Of a stretch of 64,000 nucleotides of DNA, positions 17,196-27,914 are shown piece after piece. The stretch is from positions 1 to 64,000 of the forward strand of contig JAEYSM010000010.1 in NCBI GenBank assembly GCA_023434665.1, read 5' to 3'. Source of the stretch: Bacteroidota bacterium (lineage in GTDB: Bacteria > Bacteroidota > Bacteroidia > Bacteroidales > Lentimicrobiaceae). The notes beneath the pieces were generated by a model, which ran no database searches, was not told where the DNA came from, and worked only from the letters and a program-made list of their open reading frames with translations. Position numbers and translations under genes: made by a program. Positions within the stretch are counted from its first letter, which is position 1. Every line of letters begins with the position of its first letter.

Positions 17196-19979
17196 ATGGA
17201 ATATAACTTTAATGAAATAGAGCCTAAATGGCGTAAATACTGGTCCGACAATAAGATTTACAAAACTGAGATCGATAATACAAAACCTAAGTTTTACGTG
17301 TTGGATATGTTCCCGTATCCTTCGGGTTCAGGATTACATGTCGGACATCCTCTTGGATATATTGCCTCAGACATATATGCCAGGTTTAAGAGACTTAAGG
17401 GCTTTAACGTGTTGCATCCAATGGGATATGATGCCTATGGTCTACCGGCTGAACAGTATGCAATTCAAACAGGTACGCATCCTGCAATTACAACTGAAAA
17501 GAATATTGCCCGTTACCGCGAACAATTGGATAAAATAGGCTTTTCGTATGACTGGGACAGGGAAGTACGAACAAGTGATCCTGAATATTACAAGTGGACA
17601 CAATGGACTTTTATTCAGTTATTCCATTCGTGGTATGATAAGAATGATCGTAAAGCAAAGCCTGTAGCAGAGCTTGTTAAGATTTTTGAAGCGGAAGGTA
17701 ATGGTAATGTTTCAGCTTCATGCAGTGAGGCAGATAATTTTACAGCAGCCGATTGGAATAGCTGGTCAGAGAAACAACAGCAGGAAATCCTCATGAAATA
17801 CAGATTGGCTTATCTGGCTGATACTATGGTCAATTGGTGTCCTGCATTGGGAACTGTACTTGCCAATGATGAAGTAAGTGAAGGTTTTTCAGTCAGAGGC
17901 GGGCACCCTGTCGAACGTAAAAACATGAAGCAGTGGCTGCTAAGAATTACTGCTTATGCTGATCGTTTGCTCGAAGGTTTGAATGACATTGATTGGCATG
18001 ATTCAATTAAAGATATTCAACGAAATTGGATAGGCAGAAGTGAAGGATGCACTGCTCTATTCACGATTAAAGGTTATGACGAACAACTGGAGATATTTAC
18101 TACCAGGGCAGATACTATGTTCGGGGTAACCTTTATGGTTCTTGCTCCCGAGCATCCATTTGTTGAAGCTATTACAACCGAAGCACAGAAAGAAAAGGTA
18201 ACCAATTACCTGCAATGGGCAAAAAACCGTTCCGAAAGGGAGCGAATGACTGAAGTAAAAAAGGTAAGCGGTGAGTTTACCGGTGCTTATGCCATTAACC
18301 CTTTATCCGGAGAGGAAATTCCTATCTGGGTTGCTGACTATGTGCTTATGGGTTATGGTACCGGAGCAATTATGGCAGTTCCCGGTCATGATAGCCGTGA
18401 CTTTGCATTTGCAAGACATTTTAATCTTCCAATAATTCAAGTAGTAACCCGAAAAGGTGAAACTCCTGTAAGTCCTGATCTTTGGGATGAATCGTATGAT
18501 TCGAAAGAAGGGATAATGATTAACAGTGGATTTATTAACGGACTGGAAGTAAAAGAGGCCATTACTACTACAATTCGTCATCTTGAAGAAAGAGGACTAG
18601 GAAAAGGTAAAGTTAATTTCCGACTGAGAGATGCCATATTCAGCCGGCAGAGATATTGGGGAGAACCTTTCCCTGTTTACTACAAGAATGGCATGCCTTA
18701 TACGCTCGATGAATCAGAGCTGCCACTTGAGTTGCCTTCCATTGATGCCTACCTGCCTACCGAATCAGGCGAGCCTCCTCTGGCTCGTGCCAAGAATTGG
18801 GTAAATAAAGATGGATACCCATTGGAGACGAACACGATGCCGGGATTTGCCGGTTCGAGTGGTTATTACCTTAGATATATGGACCCAACGAATCAGAATG
18901 CTTATTTCTCTGAAGAAGCGGTTAATTACTGGAAGAATGTTGATTTGTACGTTGGTGGTGCAGAGCATGCCACTGGTCACCTGTTATATGCCAGATTCTG
19001 GAATAAATTTCTTTTTGACCTTGGTCTTTCTATATGTGAGGAACCTTTCGGTAAGCTTATAAATCAGGGAATGATTCAGGGTAGGTCGAACTTCGTTTAC
19101 AGATTGGCAGGAACAAACACCTTTGTGAGCTACAATCTGATTGGAGACAGGCAGGTTCAACCGATACATGTTGATGTTAATATAGTCAGTAACGACTTTC
19201 TCGATATTGATGAATTCAGGAAATGGCAACCACAATTCGCTGATGCAACTTTCGAACTGGAGAATGGAAAATACGTTTGCGGTTGGGAAGTCGAAAAGAT
19301 GTCGAAATCAAAATACAATGTACAGAACCCTGACGATCTGATTGATAAATACGGTGCTGATACTTTGCGTTTGTATGAAATGTTTCTTGGCCCTATTGAA
19401 CAAGCTAAACCATGGGACACTAACGGGATAGAAGGTGTGTTCAGATTTATAAGAAAACTATGGAGATTATATCATGACCAGGATAATAACCTGGCGGTTG
19501 TTGAAACAGACCCTACTGCTGAAGAACTGAAAGTGCTTCATAAAACCATAAAAAAAGTAGAGGAGGATATAGAACGTTTCTCATTAAATACGGTAGTTAG
19601 TTCATTGATGATCTGTGTTAATGAACTTTCGGATCTAAAATGCCGCAATAAGAGTATTCTCAGTCAATTAGCGGTTCTTGTTTCTCCATATGCGCCTCAT
19701 ATTTCTGAAGAGTTGTGGCATCTGTTGGGGAACGACACATCAGTGACAAAATCAAGTTTCCCTGTGTATAACTCTACCTTTACTGTTGAAAACACTTTCG
19801 AGTATCCGGTATCCTTCAACGGCAAAATGCGTTTTAAGCTCACTATGAGTAAAACTGCTGACTTAAAGGAAATTGAGAAGACAGTTCTTGAAGCACAGGA
19901 AGCTCAGAAATGGCTTGATGGAAAAATGCCGAAAAAAGTTATTATCGTACCAAACAAGATCATTAATGTTGTGGTTTAA
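17196..19979 (+). CDS. leuS: Leucyl-tRNA synthetase
   Basis: A 927-residue class I synthetase that charges tRNA-Leu. The ATG at 17196 gives the family start MEYNFNEIEPKWRKYW; the frame extends to a TTG nine codons upstream that falls in the promoter box. The HIGH signature is HVGH at residues 48-51, the CP1 editing domain includes the TTRADTMFGVTFMVLAPEHP region, and the KMSKS loop is at 701-705. An extra segment near residues 150-190 and the long stretch before KMSKS are in keeping with Bacteroidota LeuRS. An FMN reductase gene follows 21 bases downstream. Confidence 0.97.
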   Translation: MEYNFNEIEPKWRKYWSDNKIYKTEIDNTKPKFYVLDMFPYPSGSGLHVGHPLGYIASDIYARFKRLKGFNVLHPMGYDAYGLPAEQYAIQTGTHPAITTEKNIARYREQLDKIGFSYDWDREVRTSDPEYYKWTQWTFIQLFHSWYDKNDRKAKPVAELVKIFEAEGNGNVSASCSEADNFTAADWNSWSEKQQQEILMKYRLAYLADTMVNWCPALGTVLANDEVSEGFSVRGGHPVERKNMKQWLLRITAYADRLLEGLNDIDWHDSIKDIQRNWIGRSEGCTALFTIKGYDEQLEIFTTRADTMFGVTFMVLAPEHPFVEAITTEAQKEKVTNYLQWAKNRSERERMTEVKKVSGEFTGAYAINPLSGEEIPIWVADYVLMGYGTGAIMAVPGHDSRDFAFARHFNLPIIQVVTRKGETPVSPDLWDESYDSKEGIMINSGFINGLEVKEAITTTIRHLEERGLGKGKVNFRLRDAIFSRQRYWGEPFPVYYKNGMPYTLDESELPLELPSIDAYLPTESGEPPLARAKNWVNKDGYPLETNTMPGFAGSSGYYLRYMDPTNQNAYFSEEAVNYWKNVDLYVGGAEHATGHLLYARFWNKFLFDLGLSICEEPFGKLINQGMIQGRSNFVYRLAGTNTFVSYNLIGDRQVQPIHVDVNIVSNDFLDIDEFRKWQPQFADATFELENGKYVCGWEVEKMSKSKYNVQNPDDLIDKYGADTLRLYEMFLGPIEQAKPWDTNGIEGVFRFIRKLWRLYHDQDNNLAVVETDPTAEELKVLHKTIKKVEEDIERFSLNTVVSSLMICVNELSDLKCRNKSILSQLAVLVSPYAPHISEELWHLLGNDTSVTKSSFPVYNSTFTVENTFEYPVSFNGKMRFKLTMSKTADLKEIEKTVLEAQEAQKWLDGKMPKKVIIVPNKIINVVV

Positions 19980-20000
19980 GGTGAACTAAAATATAATGCC

Positions 20001-20558
20001 ATGTTTCATATCACTATTATTTCTTCGAGTGTCAGGATTGACCGCAGAAGTCACAGGGTAGCTTTATTCTTTAAGGACTATCTTGAAACCAATCAAATTG
20101 CGACTGCCGAAATTCTTGATCTTAAGGAATATAATTTTCCAATCTTCGAGGAAAGACTAAGCAAATTACAAGATCCATTGCCTAAGGCTCTTGAGTTTTC
20201 TCAAAAGATTAAAGATGCAGATGGGGTTATAATTGTAACTCCGGAGTATAATGGAGGTTATCCCCCTGCGCTGAAAAATGCAGTTGATCTTTTGTACAGT
20301 GAATGGTATCACAAACCGGTGGGTATATCAACGGTTTCAGATGGAATATTCGGTGGCACACAGGTAATAACATCACTACAATTCAGCTTATGGAAGATGC
20401 GGGCATGGACCATACCTGCTATGTTTCCAAATCCGAGCGTTCAGGATTTATATGATGAGAATGGCAATCCTCTTGACCAAGGAGTCAATCAGAGAGCTAA
20501 ACTTTTCATTAAGGAACTGTTATGGTGCATGGAAGCAGCAGCAAAGATGCAGAAATAA
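20001..20558 (+). CDS. NAD(P)H-dependent FMN reductase family protein
   Basis: A 185-residue flavodoxin-like oxidoreductase of the NADPH-dependent FMN reductase family. The N-terminus ITIISSSVRIDRRSHRVALF is the phosphate-binding loop for FMN, and VTPEYNGGYPPALKNAVDLL (near 77-96) is the flavin isoalloxazine-binding region, followed by GISTVSDGIFGG. Such enzymes reduce free FMN, quinones or azo compounds with NAD(P)H. It follows leuS by 21 bases and may be co-transcribed, though a functional link is not evident. Confidence 0.88.
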   Translation: MFHITIISSSVRIDRRSHRVALFFKDYLETNQIATAEILDLKEYNFPIFEERLSKLQDPLPKALEFSQKIKDADGVIIVTPEYNGGYPPALKNAVDLLYSEWYHKPVGISTVSDGIFGGTQVITSLQFSLWKMRAWTIPAMFPNPSVQDLYDENGNPLDQGVNQRAKLFIKELLWCMEAAAKMQK

Positions 20559-20584
20559 CAGCGAATAGCCAACAATCTTCTTCT

Positions 20585-23500
20585 TTATTGATCAATGATC
20601 ACTCTGCTTCCCTCTGAATGAGCTGAAAATTCAGGAGCGTACATGCATTGAATATTGCTTAGGCCATTGGAGTAATCACCTGAACGGGATACCACCAGAT
20701 TGTATTCAAACACATGAGTGCCTTTTGGCAGATAGTAGAAAAAGAAATCTACTGAAGCGTCTTTTGTGCTTCTGTAATATCCCAGACCTGCTTTCCATTC
20801 ATACCCTGATAATGTCTCTGTAGGCTCAAAAGCGGAGGCTCTTGCATCTTTCAGGTGAATATATTCCATATCTCTGTCTGATATAATTTCCACTCTTACC
20901 ACTACCTGGTCGCCTACCTTAAGTTTCCGTCCTTCGTTTATCGGGATTATACGCTGTCCTGCCGTGGTATTTTCCTTTATAAACAATTGTCTGGTAATTT
21001 TCAGAGGACTATCGTGTGCTTTCACTTTGTCGATATCTTCAAAATACTGAAGATAAAGAGCGCCCCATGCAGGACCTTCGCTTGTCTTTGTAACAGCAAC
21101 ATTACCCATCGTCTTAGTGATCTCTTCACCACTCCATGATTTCTTGAAGTAACCGGTTCCTGTTTCTGTTTTGACATCAGTGAAATCTATCTGTTTACCT
21201 CCTATAACGATATCAACTGATCTATCTGTCTGTAACCAGTCGGTACTTCTTATCATCAGGGCATATATTGCCTCTGCAGTTGCTGTTGAAGAAGGCCATG
21301 AGTGAGTTTGTTTTTGCTTTATCAGCCATGTTTTCATTTTATCGACTTCTGAAGCTGCTCTGGCACTGTTTTCAATACCCTTGTTGCTCATCCTGTCAAC
21401 TCTACTTCCCATTTCTTCAAATAGTTCAATTAGAATAGCTTGTGTCTCAATAGGAGCCTGATACCAGTAATATCCACCTTTGTTATCTCGCCAGTAGATA
21501 CCCATTTCTTCATTGCTAATATACTTTTCACGCAGAGATGAGATGATTGCGTTTGTTGTTTTCAGATCACCGCTCTTTCCTGCCCAGAGGCCAATCATGG
21601 CTTGTGCATATAATGACTTGGTAGGAAAATATTTCCTGGCTTGTTCACTGAAAAAGGATATAGCTTCACGTGATTCTTCGCCGGGAGAGGCTATCCCCTG
21701 AAGGTATGACACGGCATACAGAAACTGAATCTGTTCATACGAGAGGTGGTCGGTTCCCTTATTGGGTGTCTTCTTATCTTTTAGTGATTTCTGAATTTGG
21801 TTGTAATCTTCCACTATTTTATCACTTAAGAAATCGACTGCTGATTGAACCATCGTTTTTAACTCCTGATCGTCGAGGTTAATTACTTTCAAGTAATGAA
21901 GTTTCCCTAATCCGGTTACAATAAGCTGGGTTATATAGCGGCTTTCGGGCATTCCTTCAAACCAGGGCCATCCGCCGTTAATTGTCTGATTCTGCTTGAG
22001 ACGTCTCAGTGCAGTTGCCTGTTCATTCGATAACCTGTTGAGGTCAAAAAGCATTGCAACCCGCTGTTTTTGCTCAGCTTCATTACGTGCATCCATTACC
22101 CAGGGCGTTTCGTTCAGAATGAGTGTCTTAAGTTCCTGGTTCTTTTCCAGTTGCGATAGAAAAGTTTCGGGAGAAGATAACCTCCATGTTTCAAATACAT
22201 TCTTAAGTTTCGGACTGCTATTGGCAATAAATGATGCCAGACTGTTGACATAATAACGGTTAAATAACTGATCAGAGTTTTCATTCTCCCTCGATTCCAG
22301 CCATGGAAGCGATTGTAAAGCATACCATGCGGGATTTGAGGTGAACTCTAATGTAAGTTTATGATTTACCCTTGTGTTACTTACATTTTCGGAAGTCAGT
22401 GCTGAGAATTTGAACTCTTTAGACTCATTACCATTTATAGGCAGTGGCATAGTCTCAGTAACCATCATTCGGTTAATGAACACCGGGATAATCACTTCTT
22501 CGCCATCACTATGATTTCCGGCTACTGCGGTAATCCTCACAATCACAGCTTCCTGAAGTTCAGGTACCTCGATTTCCCATTCTGCAATAGTGCTTCCCTC
22601 AGGTTTTATTTCAAAACTCTTATCAACAATCTTATTAAAGAATAAAGCATCAACCGGTTGCATTGTAAAGGGATTGACCAGTTCAAGTGTTGCTTCTCCC
22701 TGGACTGGATTAGAAGTTAGATTGGTAATTTTGGACTGAATAACCATTTTGTCACCTTCTCTGAAAAACCTTGGGAGATTGGGAGTCACCATTATCTCTT
22801 TCTGTGTAACTACCTCTTTAGAGAAAGTACTTGTTTTGAGATTCTCTGTGTGAGCAAGACCCCTGAAATTCCATCTCGTCAATGCTTCAGGTACAGTGAA
22901 TTCAATCCATAGTTCTCCTTTATCATCTGTTTTCAGATGAGGATAAAAGAAAGCTGTTTCATTAAGGTTCCTTCTGATCTGAGGCGTAGGCTTCTGAATT
23001 TTTGATGAAGAAGTAGTGGTTGGGGGTGATGCTTCGGCATTCGCCTGCACAACGTCGTCTGTAATCATAAAAAGTTCTTCTTGATCTGCTTCTTCAAAAG
23101 CCATATTTTTTGTCCTTCCAAGACTTCTTGTAAATATACCACCCTGAAATCCACCGTAATAGTTTTCATACCCAAACCAATTTAATCTGTCATATGATCT
23201 TGGTTCAGGCATTTCAGGGACATTCTGGTCGAAATACTTAACAAAACTGAATTCAGAACTAAATGATTTTGTCAGGTTCCAATTGTAATTGAATTGCCAT
23301 TGATCTGCTAAAGCAAAATTCCATTCCGAAGTGGTGAATGCATCGAGAGAGGCATCATACATTCCAGCCATAAGTTCTGCAGAGAGAGCTTCTCCTTCAG
23401 AGCCTGTAATTTTAATTCTCCATTTTTCAGTTGAGCCGGGTGTAAGTTTGCTCCTGAAGGTCTCAAATGCAAACTTTAGTTCCTTTGATTTGTCGGGAAT

Positions 23501-26500
23501 GGTAATATTTCTTTTTTCTGAGAAGACATTATTCTGATATACCAAGGTCGCCAGAATTTCAACAGAACCGGTCAGATCATCCGGTAAGTCGAATTCATAT
23601 TTCTTCTGTCCCTTTACCTCATACCATTTGTGTAATAATATCTTACTCTTGCTTTGAATTTCAACAAGCAATCTTCCATTAACCGAGCTGCCGGCAAGAA
23701 AACTAATTACATCTCCCTGTTCGGGTTTATTGTTTAAAGTTGTAAACCATAAATAGGTAGGGTAGGGCAATTTCCTTGATTCGGGATTGTAAACGCTTAT
23801 CTGTTTTTCTGTTATGGCTTCATTTCCGAATTTGTCAGGTGCTTTTAATGTTATTAAATATCTTCCCGGTTCCAGATTTAATGTTGCCAGATCAACCAGG
23901 CTATCGGTAGCTGTATTCAGACTTGTAGAGTATACAAGCTTTTCTTTTTCATAATTTTCGGACTTCCGGGAGTAGGGATAATTCGGCAGCTTTGTTTTAA
24001 ATTCCTCTTTTGAATAGTGTAGTGTTATAGGTTGCTCCCACTGCCTTGGTAATTCAAGTTCTTCTTCTTTAAGCAAGTGGAGTTCAACAGATACTTGAGC
24101 CGTGACAGGCCTTCCCTGAAGATTAGTTGCTTTTACCGTAAATGGTTTAACTCCTTTTGAATTGATTTCATCATCAATATCAGCTTCCAACAAAAGAGCT
24201 TTATCACTTATATTTACTGATGTTTCACCCGATTGTGTCTCACCGTTGAGGTCAGTTACATCAGCATAAATTGTAAAGGTGTATAAGGGGTAATTATTAC
24301 CAAACCTGGAAGGGTCTGCATCTGCTCTGAAAGTTATCTTAAAGCTTCCATCGTCACTCACCTGCATTGTTCCAGAAGTGATTTCAGCATCGGGCACGCG
24401 ATATGGAGGCCATATTCTGTAAGAATATCTGAAGAAAGGAAAGTAAGTAGATCTTACAACTCTGTAATTGACTGTGGCTCCGGTTAATGGAACTCCTGAA
24501 TATGAATTGGCATTTCCGGTTATTGTAACAAGTTCGCCTATTCTGTTTGAACTATCGATCTCATTAAAGGTAACTTCGAACCTTGGCCTTTTATATTCTT
24601 CTACATTAAAGTATACGCTACCTGTCTCATTTTGTATGCTGTACATTCCTGTAAGTCCCGAAGATGGTAATACAAATGATCCACTGAATGATCCGAAATC
24701 ATTTGTAACAAGTTTTTCAATGCTAATCTGTTGACCGTTAACATCAAACATCCTTACTTCTGATCGTTCTCCTTTAGCAAGACTGTTTTTAAATTCATCT
24801 AAAGCAGGATCCTCTTTCCTGTTTTCGGTTTTAGAAACGACTATTCCTTTGAAGTGGACAGTCTGGCCAGGTCGGTATATGGCTCTGTCAGTAAACAAGT
24901 ATGTTTGCAACCTTTTTCTTTCCGGATAGTGGTTTCTTTTGAAGATATTCAATACATTTTCAGCAACTAGTGTATCATTCCGATGGCTGAATTCAAAAGA
25001 TAGATTAACACTGTTTGATTCAATTACATTGATCCGTCCATCCGCATCCGAAGTATAAAGTTTCTTGTCACTACGCTTAAAGTTCCGTGTTTTGTAATCA
25101 TAGGTAAGCGTAAAAGACTGGGCTTTAACGTTTTTAAGCGGCGTTCCGGTGTTCCTGTCAAGTACATAAATTAAACCTGATCCTTTAGGATCTGTACGGG
25201 TAATATAAGAAATGTTGCTTACATGGATGGCACCCCATGCTTGAAGTGAATCTTTTACAGTAAATGCCCCTGTAGATGAGATTATTAAAATATACTGACC
25301 TGATTCAATGGCAGGAATAATCAGTTCTGTGCTATTTAATTTATAATCCTTGAGATCTGTTAAATCCTGATTCCAACTATGAACAGGGTTCATTGCAAGG
25401 ATATTATACAAAATTTCATCTCTCTTCGAATACAAATTTCCTGAGAAGATAAAATCTGTTTTAACCAGCCTCAACCAGACTTTATTGATATTCTTGTAGT
25501 TAAGTAGTAATGGAAATTCCTTTCCGGCCGGTGCTTCGGAATAGCTAAAGAATGAAAGGCTTGGCTTTTCTATTTGATCCACAATAAAGCGACAGTTTGT
25601 GGCAGCTTCTGTTTTAGGGAAATTTTGTATTGCTTTGAGACACCATTCACGGGCTTTTACTAAATCCTGTATTGGTTCATCCGATGATCCAGAGGTTTTC
25701 AAAATGCCAATGGGTGGTTCAGGTGCTTCGTAATAATAATTGGCAATTTTTTCCATTACCGATGCAGAGGCAGTTTGCCCTTTATACTTATTTTCTAATT
25801 CCATTAAAGCGGCCAAATACAAACTATCTTTATCCGGACTGTTCAGATTTTGTCTTATAAAATCCAAACGTTTAAGGTCTGCATCTACGAGCGCCTCAGG
25901 ATTATCATCATTTAAATGAGAGGAGATCAGATCCTGAAAGAGTTTTACGGTACGGTATTTAAACGAAAGTGTATCTTCTGTATTTATTTGGAGGGCAACA
26001 AATTTATCAGCCTCTGCGAATAGAAGCGGGTCGTTAATAATAAACCGGTTGGCAGGTTTTGTTATAAGTGGTTCTTCCCTCATGAAGAAATCAACTGCCC
26101 TGTGTGCCAGAAAATCGTAAAGAGTTGGCCTGAATATTTTTGAATTATTACCTCTTTCCAGAATTTCATCATAATCTTTCAGGGATATCTGCTGAAGTAG
26201 CTCTTTTTCATACAGTGAAGCATGATAGTGAAAGGATGAAGCCCTTACAAATTGCTCACCATCCCATGTTTCTATAGGTTGATTAAAATCCGGAACGATT
26301 GACTGGTTATCAACTGAACTAATCGATCTGTCGAGAATCCGGTGACTATTCATTTGATAATACTGCCAGTAGACCTCACCAAGGATTGAGTGTATGAGCT
26401 GCTCATATGGTGATTTTTGCTGTTCATTAGCTAGTATCTGTTCTTTCTCGTAAATGTATCTTATAAGGAAGTTCTCCTCAAATTGTGAGCGGAGTTTTAA

Positions 26501-26770
26501 TTCATACAGGTTGGCTTTGACTAAAACAGGAATATTGTTGGTTTCTATGGCCTCCACCATTAAAGTGGCAACGATTTCAAGTGCTGATTCAGGAAGGCCT
26601 GAATTTGACAAGGAATCTACCCTCTGCCATCTGGGATCATCATGTTTTGTCATGTTTGAGTTGTTTTGGATTGGTCCTGATGGTCGGCCTTTGATTGATT
26701 GTGCGATTGAATAGTCAGTACTGGCAAGAATTATCAGTACCAACAGGTGAAAGAGCAGGTTGCGCTTCAT
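20585..26770 (-). CDS. Giant alpha-2-macroglobulin family protein with altered thioester site
   Basis: A 2061-residue secreted protein with a signal peptide (MKRNLLFHLLVLIILASTDY, cleaved near residue 24). An alpha-helical region of about 400 residues is followed by macroglobulin beta domains; the MG2-type start is YLFTDRAIYRPGQTVHFKGI near 625. Then come the A2M core (FFYPHLKTDDKGELWIEF and ALTRWNFRGLAHT near 1280-1320) and the thioester-helical domain. At the position where related proteins carry CxEQ, this one reads Asn1498-Ser-Asp-Gln1501 before LFNRYY, so the thioester cysteine is absent. Bacterial macroglobulins trap proteases in the periplasm or at the surface. No penicillin-binding pbpC neighbour is present. 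Confidence 0.9.
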   Translation of the reverse strand: MKRNLLFHLLVLIILASTDYSIAQSIKGRPSGPIQNNSNMTKHDDPRWQRVDSLSNSGLPESALEIVATLMVEAIETNNIPVLVKANLYELKLRSQFEENFLIRYIYEKEQILANEQQKSPYEQLIHSILGEVYWQYYQMNSHRILDRSISSVDNQSIVPDFNQPIETWDGEQFVRASSFHYHASLYEKELLQQISLKDYDEILERGNNSKIFRPTLYDFLAHRAVDFFMREEPLITKPANRFIINDPLLFAEADKFVALQINTEDTLSFKYRTVKLFQDLISSHLNDDNPEALVDADLKRLDFIRQNLNSPDKDSLYLAALMELENKYKGQTASASVMEKIANYYYEAPEPPIGILKTSGSSDEPIQDLVKAREWCLKAIQNFPKTEAATNCRFIVDQIEKPSLSFFSYSEAPAGKEFPLLLNYKNINKVWLRLVKTDFIFSGNLYSKRDEILYNILAMNPVHSWNQDLTDLKDYKLNSTELIIPAIESGQYILIISSTGAFTVKDSLQAWGAIHVSNISYITRTDPKGSGLIYVLDRNTGTPLKNVKAQSFTLTYDYKTRNFKRSDKKLYTSDADGRINVIESNSVNLSFEFSHRNDTLVAENVLNIFKRNHYPERKRLQTYLFTDRAIYRPGQTVHFKGIVVSKTENRKEDPALDEFKNSLAKGERSEVRMFDVNGQQISIEKLVTNDFGSFSGSFVLPSSGLTGMYSIQNETGSVYFNVEEYKRPRFEVTFNEIDSSNRIGELVTITGNANSYSGVPLTGATVNYRVVRSTYFPFFRYSYRIWPPYRVPDAEITSGTMQVSDDGSFKITFRADADPSRFGNNYPLYTFTIYADVTDLNGETQSGETSVNISDKALLLEADIDDEINSKGVKPFTVKATNLQGRPVTAQVSVELHLLKEEELELPRQWEQPITLHYSKEEFKTKLPNYPYSRKSENYEKEKLVYSTSLNTATDSLVDLATLNLEPGRYLITLKAPDKFGNEAITEKQISVYNPESRKLPYPTYLWFTTLNNKPEQGDVISFLAGSSVNGRLLVEIQSKSKILLHKWYEVKGQKKYEFDLPDDLTGSVEILATLVYQNNVFSEKRNITIPDKSKELKFAFETFRSKLTPGSTEKWRIKITGSEGEALSAELMAGMYDASLDAFTTSEWNFALADQWQFNYNWNLTKSFSSEFSFVKYFDQNVPEMPEPRSYDRLNWFGYENYYGGFQGGIFTRSLGRTKNMAFEEADQEELFMITDDVVQANAEASPPTTTSSSKIQKPTPQIRRNLNETAFFYPHLKTDDKGELWIEFTVPEALTRWNFRGLAHTENLKTSTFSKEVVTQKEIMVTPNLPRFFREGDKMVIQSKITNLTSNPVQGEATLELVNPFTMQPVDALFFNKIVDKSFEIKPEGSTIAEWEIEVPELQEAVIVRITAVAGNHSDGEEVIIPVFINRMMVTETMPLPINGNESKEFKFSALTSENVSNTRVNHKLTLEFTSNPAWYALQSLPWLESRENENSDQLFNRYYVNSLASFIANSSPKLKNVFETWRLSSPETFLSQLEKNQELKTLILNETPWVMDARNEAEQKQRVAMLFDLNRLSNEQATALRRLKQNQTINGGWPWFEGMPESRYITQLIVTGLGKLHYLKVINLDDQELKTMVQSAVDFLSDKIVEDYNQIQKSLKDKKTPNKGTDHLSYEQIQFLYAVSYLQGIASPGEESREAISFFSEQARKYFPTKSLYAQAMIGLWAGKSGDLKTTNAIISSLREKYISNEEMGIYWRDNKGGYYWYQAPIETQAILIELFEEMGSRVDRMSNKGIENSARAASEVDKMKTWLIKQKQTHSWPSSTATAEAIYALMIRSTDWLQTDRSVDIVIGGKQIDFTDVKTETGTGYFKKSWSGEEITKTMGNVAVTKTSEGPAWGALYLQYFEDIDKVKAHDSPLKITRQLFIKENTTAGQRIIPINEGRKLKVGDQVVVRVEIISDRDMEYIHLKDARASAFEPTETLSGYEWKAGLGYYRSTKDASVDFFFYYLPKGTHVFEYNLVVSRSGDYSNGLSNIQCMYAPEFSAHSEGSRVIIDQ

Positions 26771-26783
26771 GATTATATAGGTT

Positions 26784-26791
26784 GAAAATTA
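26784..26791 (-). promoter_or_regulatory. Near-consensus -7 box for the macroglobulin gene
   Basis: The minus strand reads TAATTTTC here, one base off TAnnTTTG, 13 bases before the start codon. The short leader makes this a weak candidate. Confidence 0.25.
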
Positions 26792-26890
26792 ATTCTAAAG
26801 TAATAACTTTTAGTTACGAATCCGGATTATCCAACTGATTCGACATCACATATCGGACTTTTAATTTCAGACACTGACATGTGACTAAAA

Positions 26891-27703
26891 TTATTTTCGC
26901 ACCAGGGATGTCACAGGATTTCTCAATCCGTCAAACTCCACCAATTCCATCCTTACCGAACCTACAATAACCGCAGATTGCATCATAACCGGTACTCGGT
27001 TTTTATCATCTGTAACCCATAGTTGCATAGGGTAAGGTTCTTTAAAAACATTGCCGGTAGCAACCATAGGTTTGAATTTTAATGTATTGAATGTTCCTAA
27101 TGAGGTTTTAACCTGTTCACGGCCAAGGTAAATGATCTTAGATACATATACCGAATCATCAAGAAAGAATGATAGAGGGAACGAATCGCCTGGATTAACG
27201 CCGGTTATGTCAAGTGTTCTGGCATAATAAAATACAGAAACTATATCCTGGATATTCGAAGGAACCTTCTTCACAGCATTGCGACTGATCGCCATGTTGC
27301 TGTGTTGTTCAAACGAAACCTCGTCATCCTTCTTAAATCCACCTTCGCGTGTCCGGCGTATGAAATACCATGGGAATATGCCTTCCTCATCAACAAATGT
27401 TTCAAACCGATCTCTTACTTTAAAGAAGAAATCAAAAGCACCTTTTGATTCACCAATACCTACAATGTGATAGGTTGGTCGGTCATTCTTTTTGGTGTTC
27501 TTCTTTTTAATTTCAATAGAAGCCTCTCCGGCAGTTACTTTGCCTGTCAGCAATGAATGATAATATACCTGATAGGTTAATTTTTCGCCCCTTTGAAATG
27601 CCGAATTATCTACTTTTTGAAGCTGAGCAAATGCCGTTCCCGAGAGAAAAGTAAAAATCAGAATAATCAGGTTTTTTATTGTCTTTAATCTGTAAGGAGT
27701 CAT
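26891..27703 (-). CDS. DUF3108 domain protein, exported
   Basis: A 270-residue protein with a signal peptide ending near FAQ (about residue 26). The mature protein opens with FQRGEKLTYQVYYHSLLTGK, the DUF3108 signature, and continues with alternating beta strands (DRFETFVDEEGIFPWYFIRR, LPLSFFLDDSVYVSKIIYLG and a later LGTFNTLKFKP). DUF3108 proteins are periplasmic or outer-membrane associated and have no proven function; the beta-rich fold suggests a lipid- or glycan-binding barrel, which is inference. It precedes the macroglobulin gene on the same strand with 120 bases between, so a shared transcript is possible but not shown. Confidence 0.85.
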   Translation of the reverse strand: MTPYRLKTIKNLIILIFTFLSGTAFAQLQKVDNSAFQRGEKLTYQVYYHSLLTGKVTAGEASIEIKKKNTKKNDRPTYHIVGIGESKGAFDFFFKVRDRFETFVDEEGIFPWYFIRRTREGGFKKDDEVSFEQHSNMAISRNAVKKVPSNIQDIVSVFYYARTLDITGVNPGDSFPLSFFLDDSVYVSKIIYLGREQVKTSLGTFNTLKFKPMVATGNVFKEPYPMQLWVTDDKNRVPVMMQSAVIVGSVRMELVEFDGLRNPVTSLVRK

Positions 27704-27914
27704 TTTTTATTTTGCTTCAGTATAATGCTTAGTTTTTTATTCAATAAATGGAAATAAATCGGTAAGGCACTTTGTCGACTTCCCAGTTATTAAATGGTCA
27801 TTTGCAAAAAGTGTTCCAAATTACCTAGATCTTGTTTATTCACATCGTTCACGCATATAACCGGGCATGCAAATAAAACCTTATAAGGCAATAAAACACA
27901 TGCTATAATGATAA

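Noticed and set aside
26819..26828. 10-bp palindrome AATCCGGATT upstream of the macroglobulin gene
   Set aside because: Short perfect palindromes of this length are expected by chance in a window this size, and no second copy or promoter relation supports it.
27879..27888. 10-bp palindrome CCTTATAAGG after the response regulator gene
   Set aside because: Too short and too AT-centred for a terminator stem, with no T-run in the right place.
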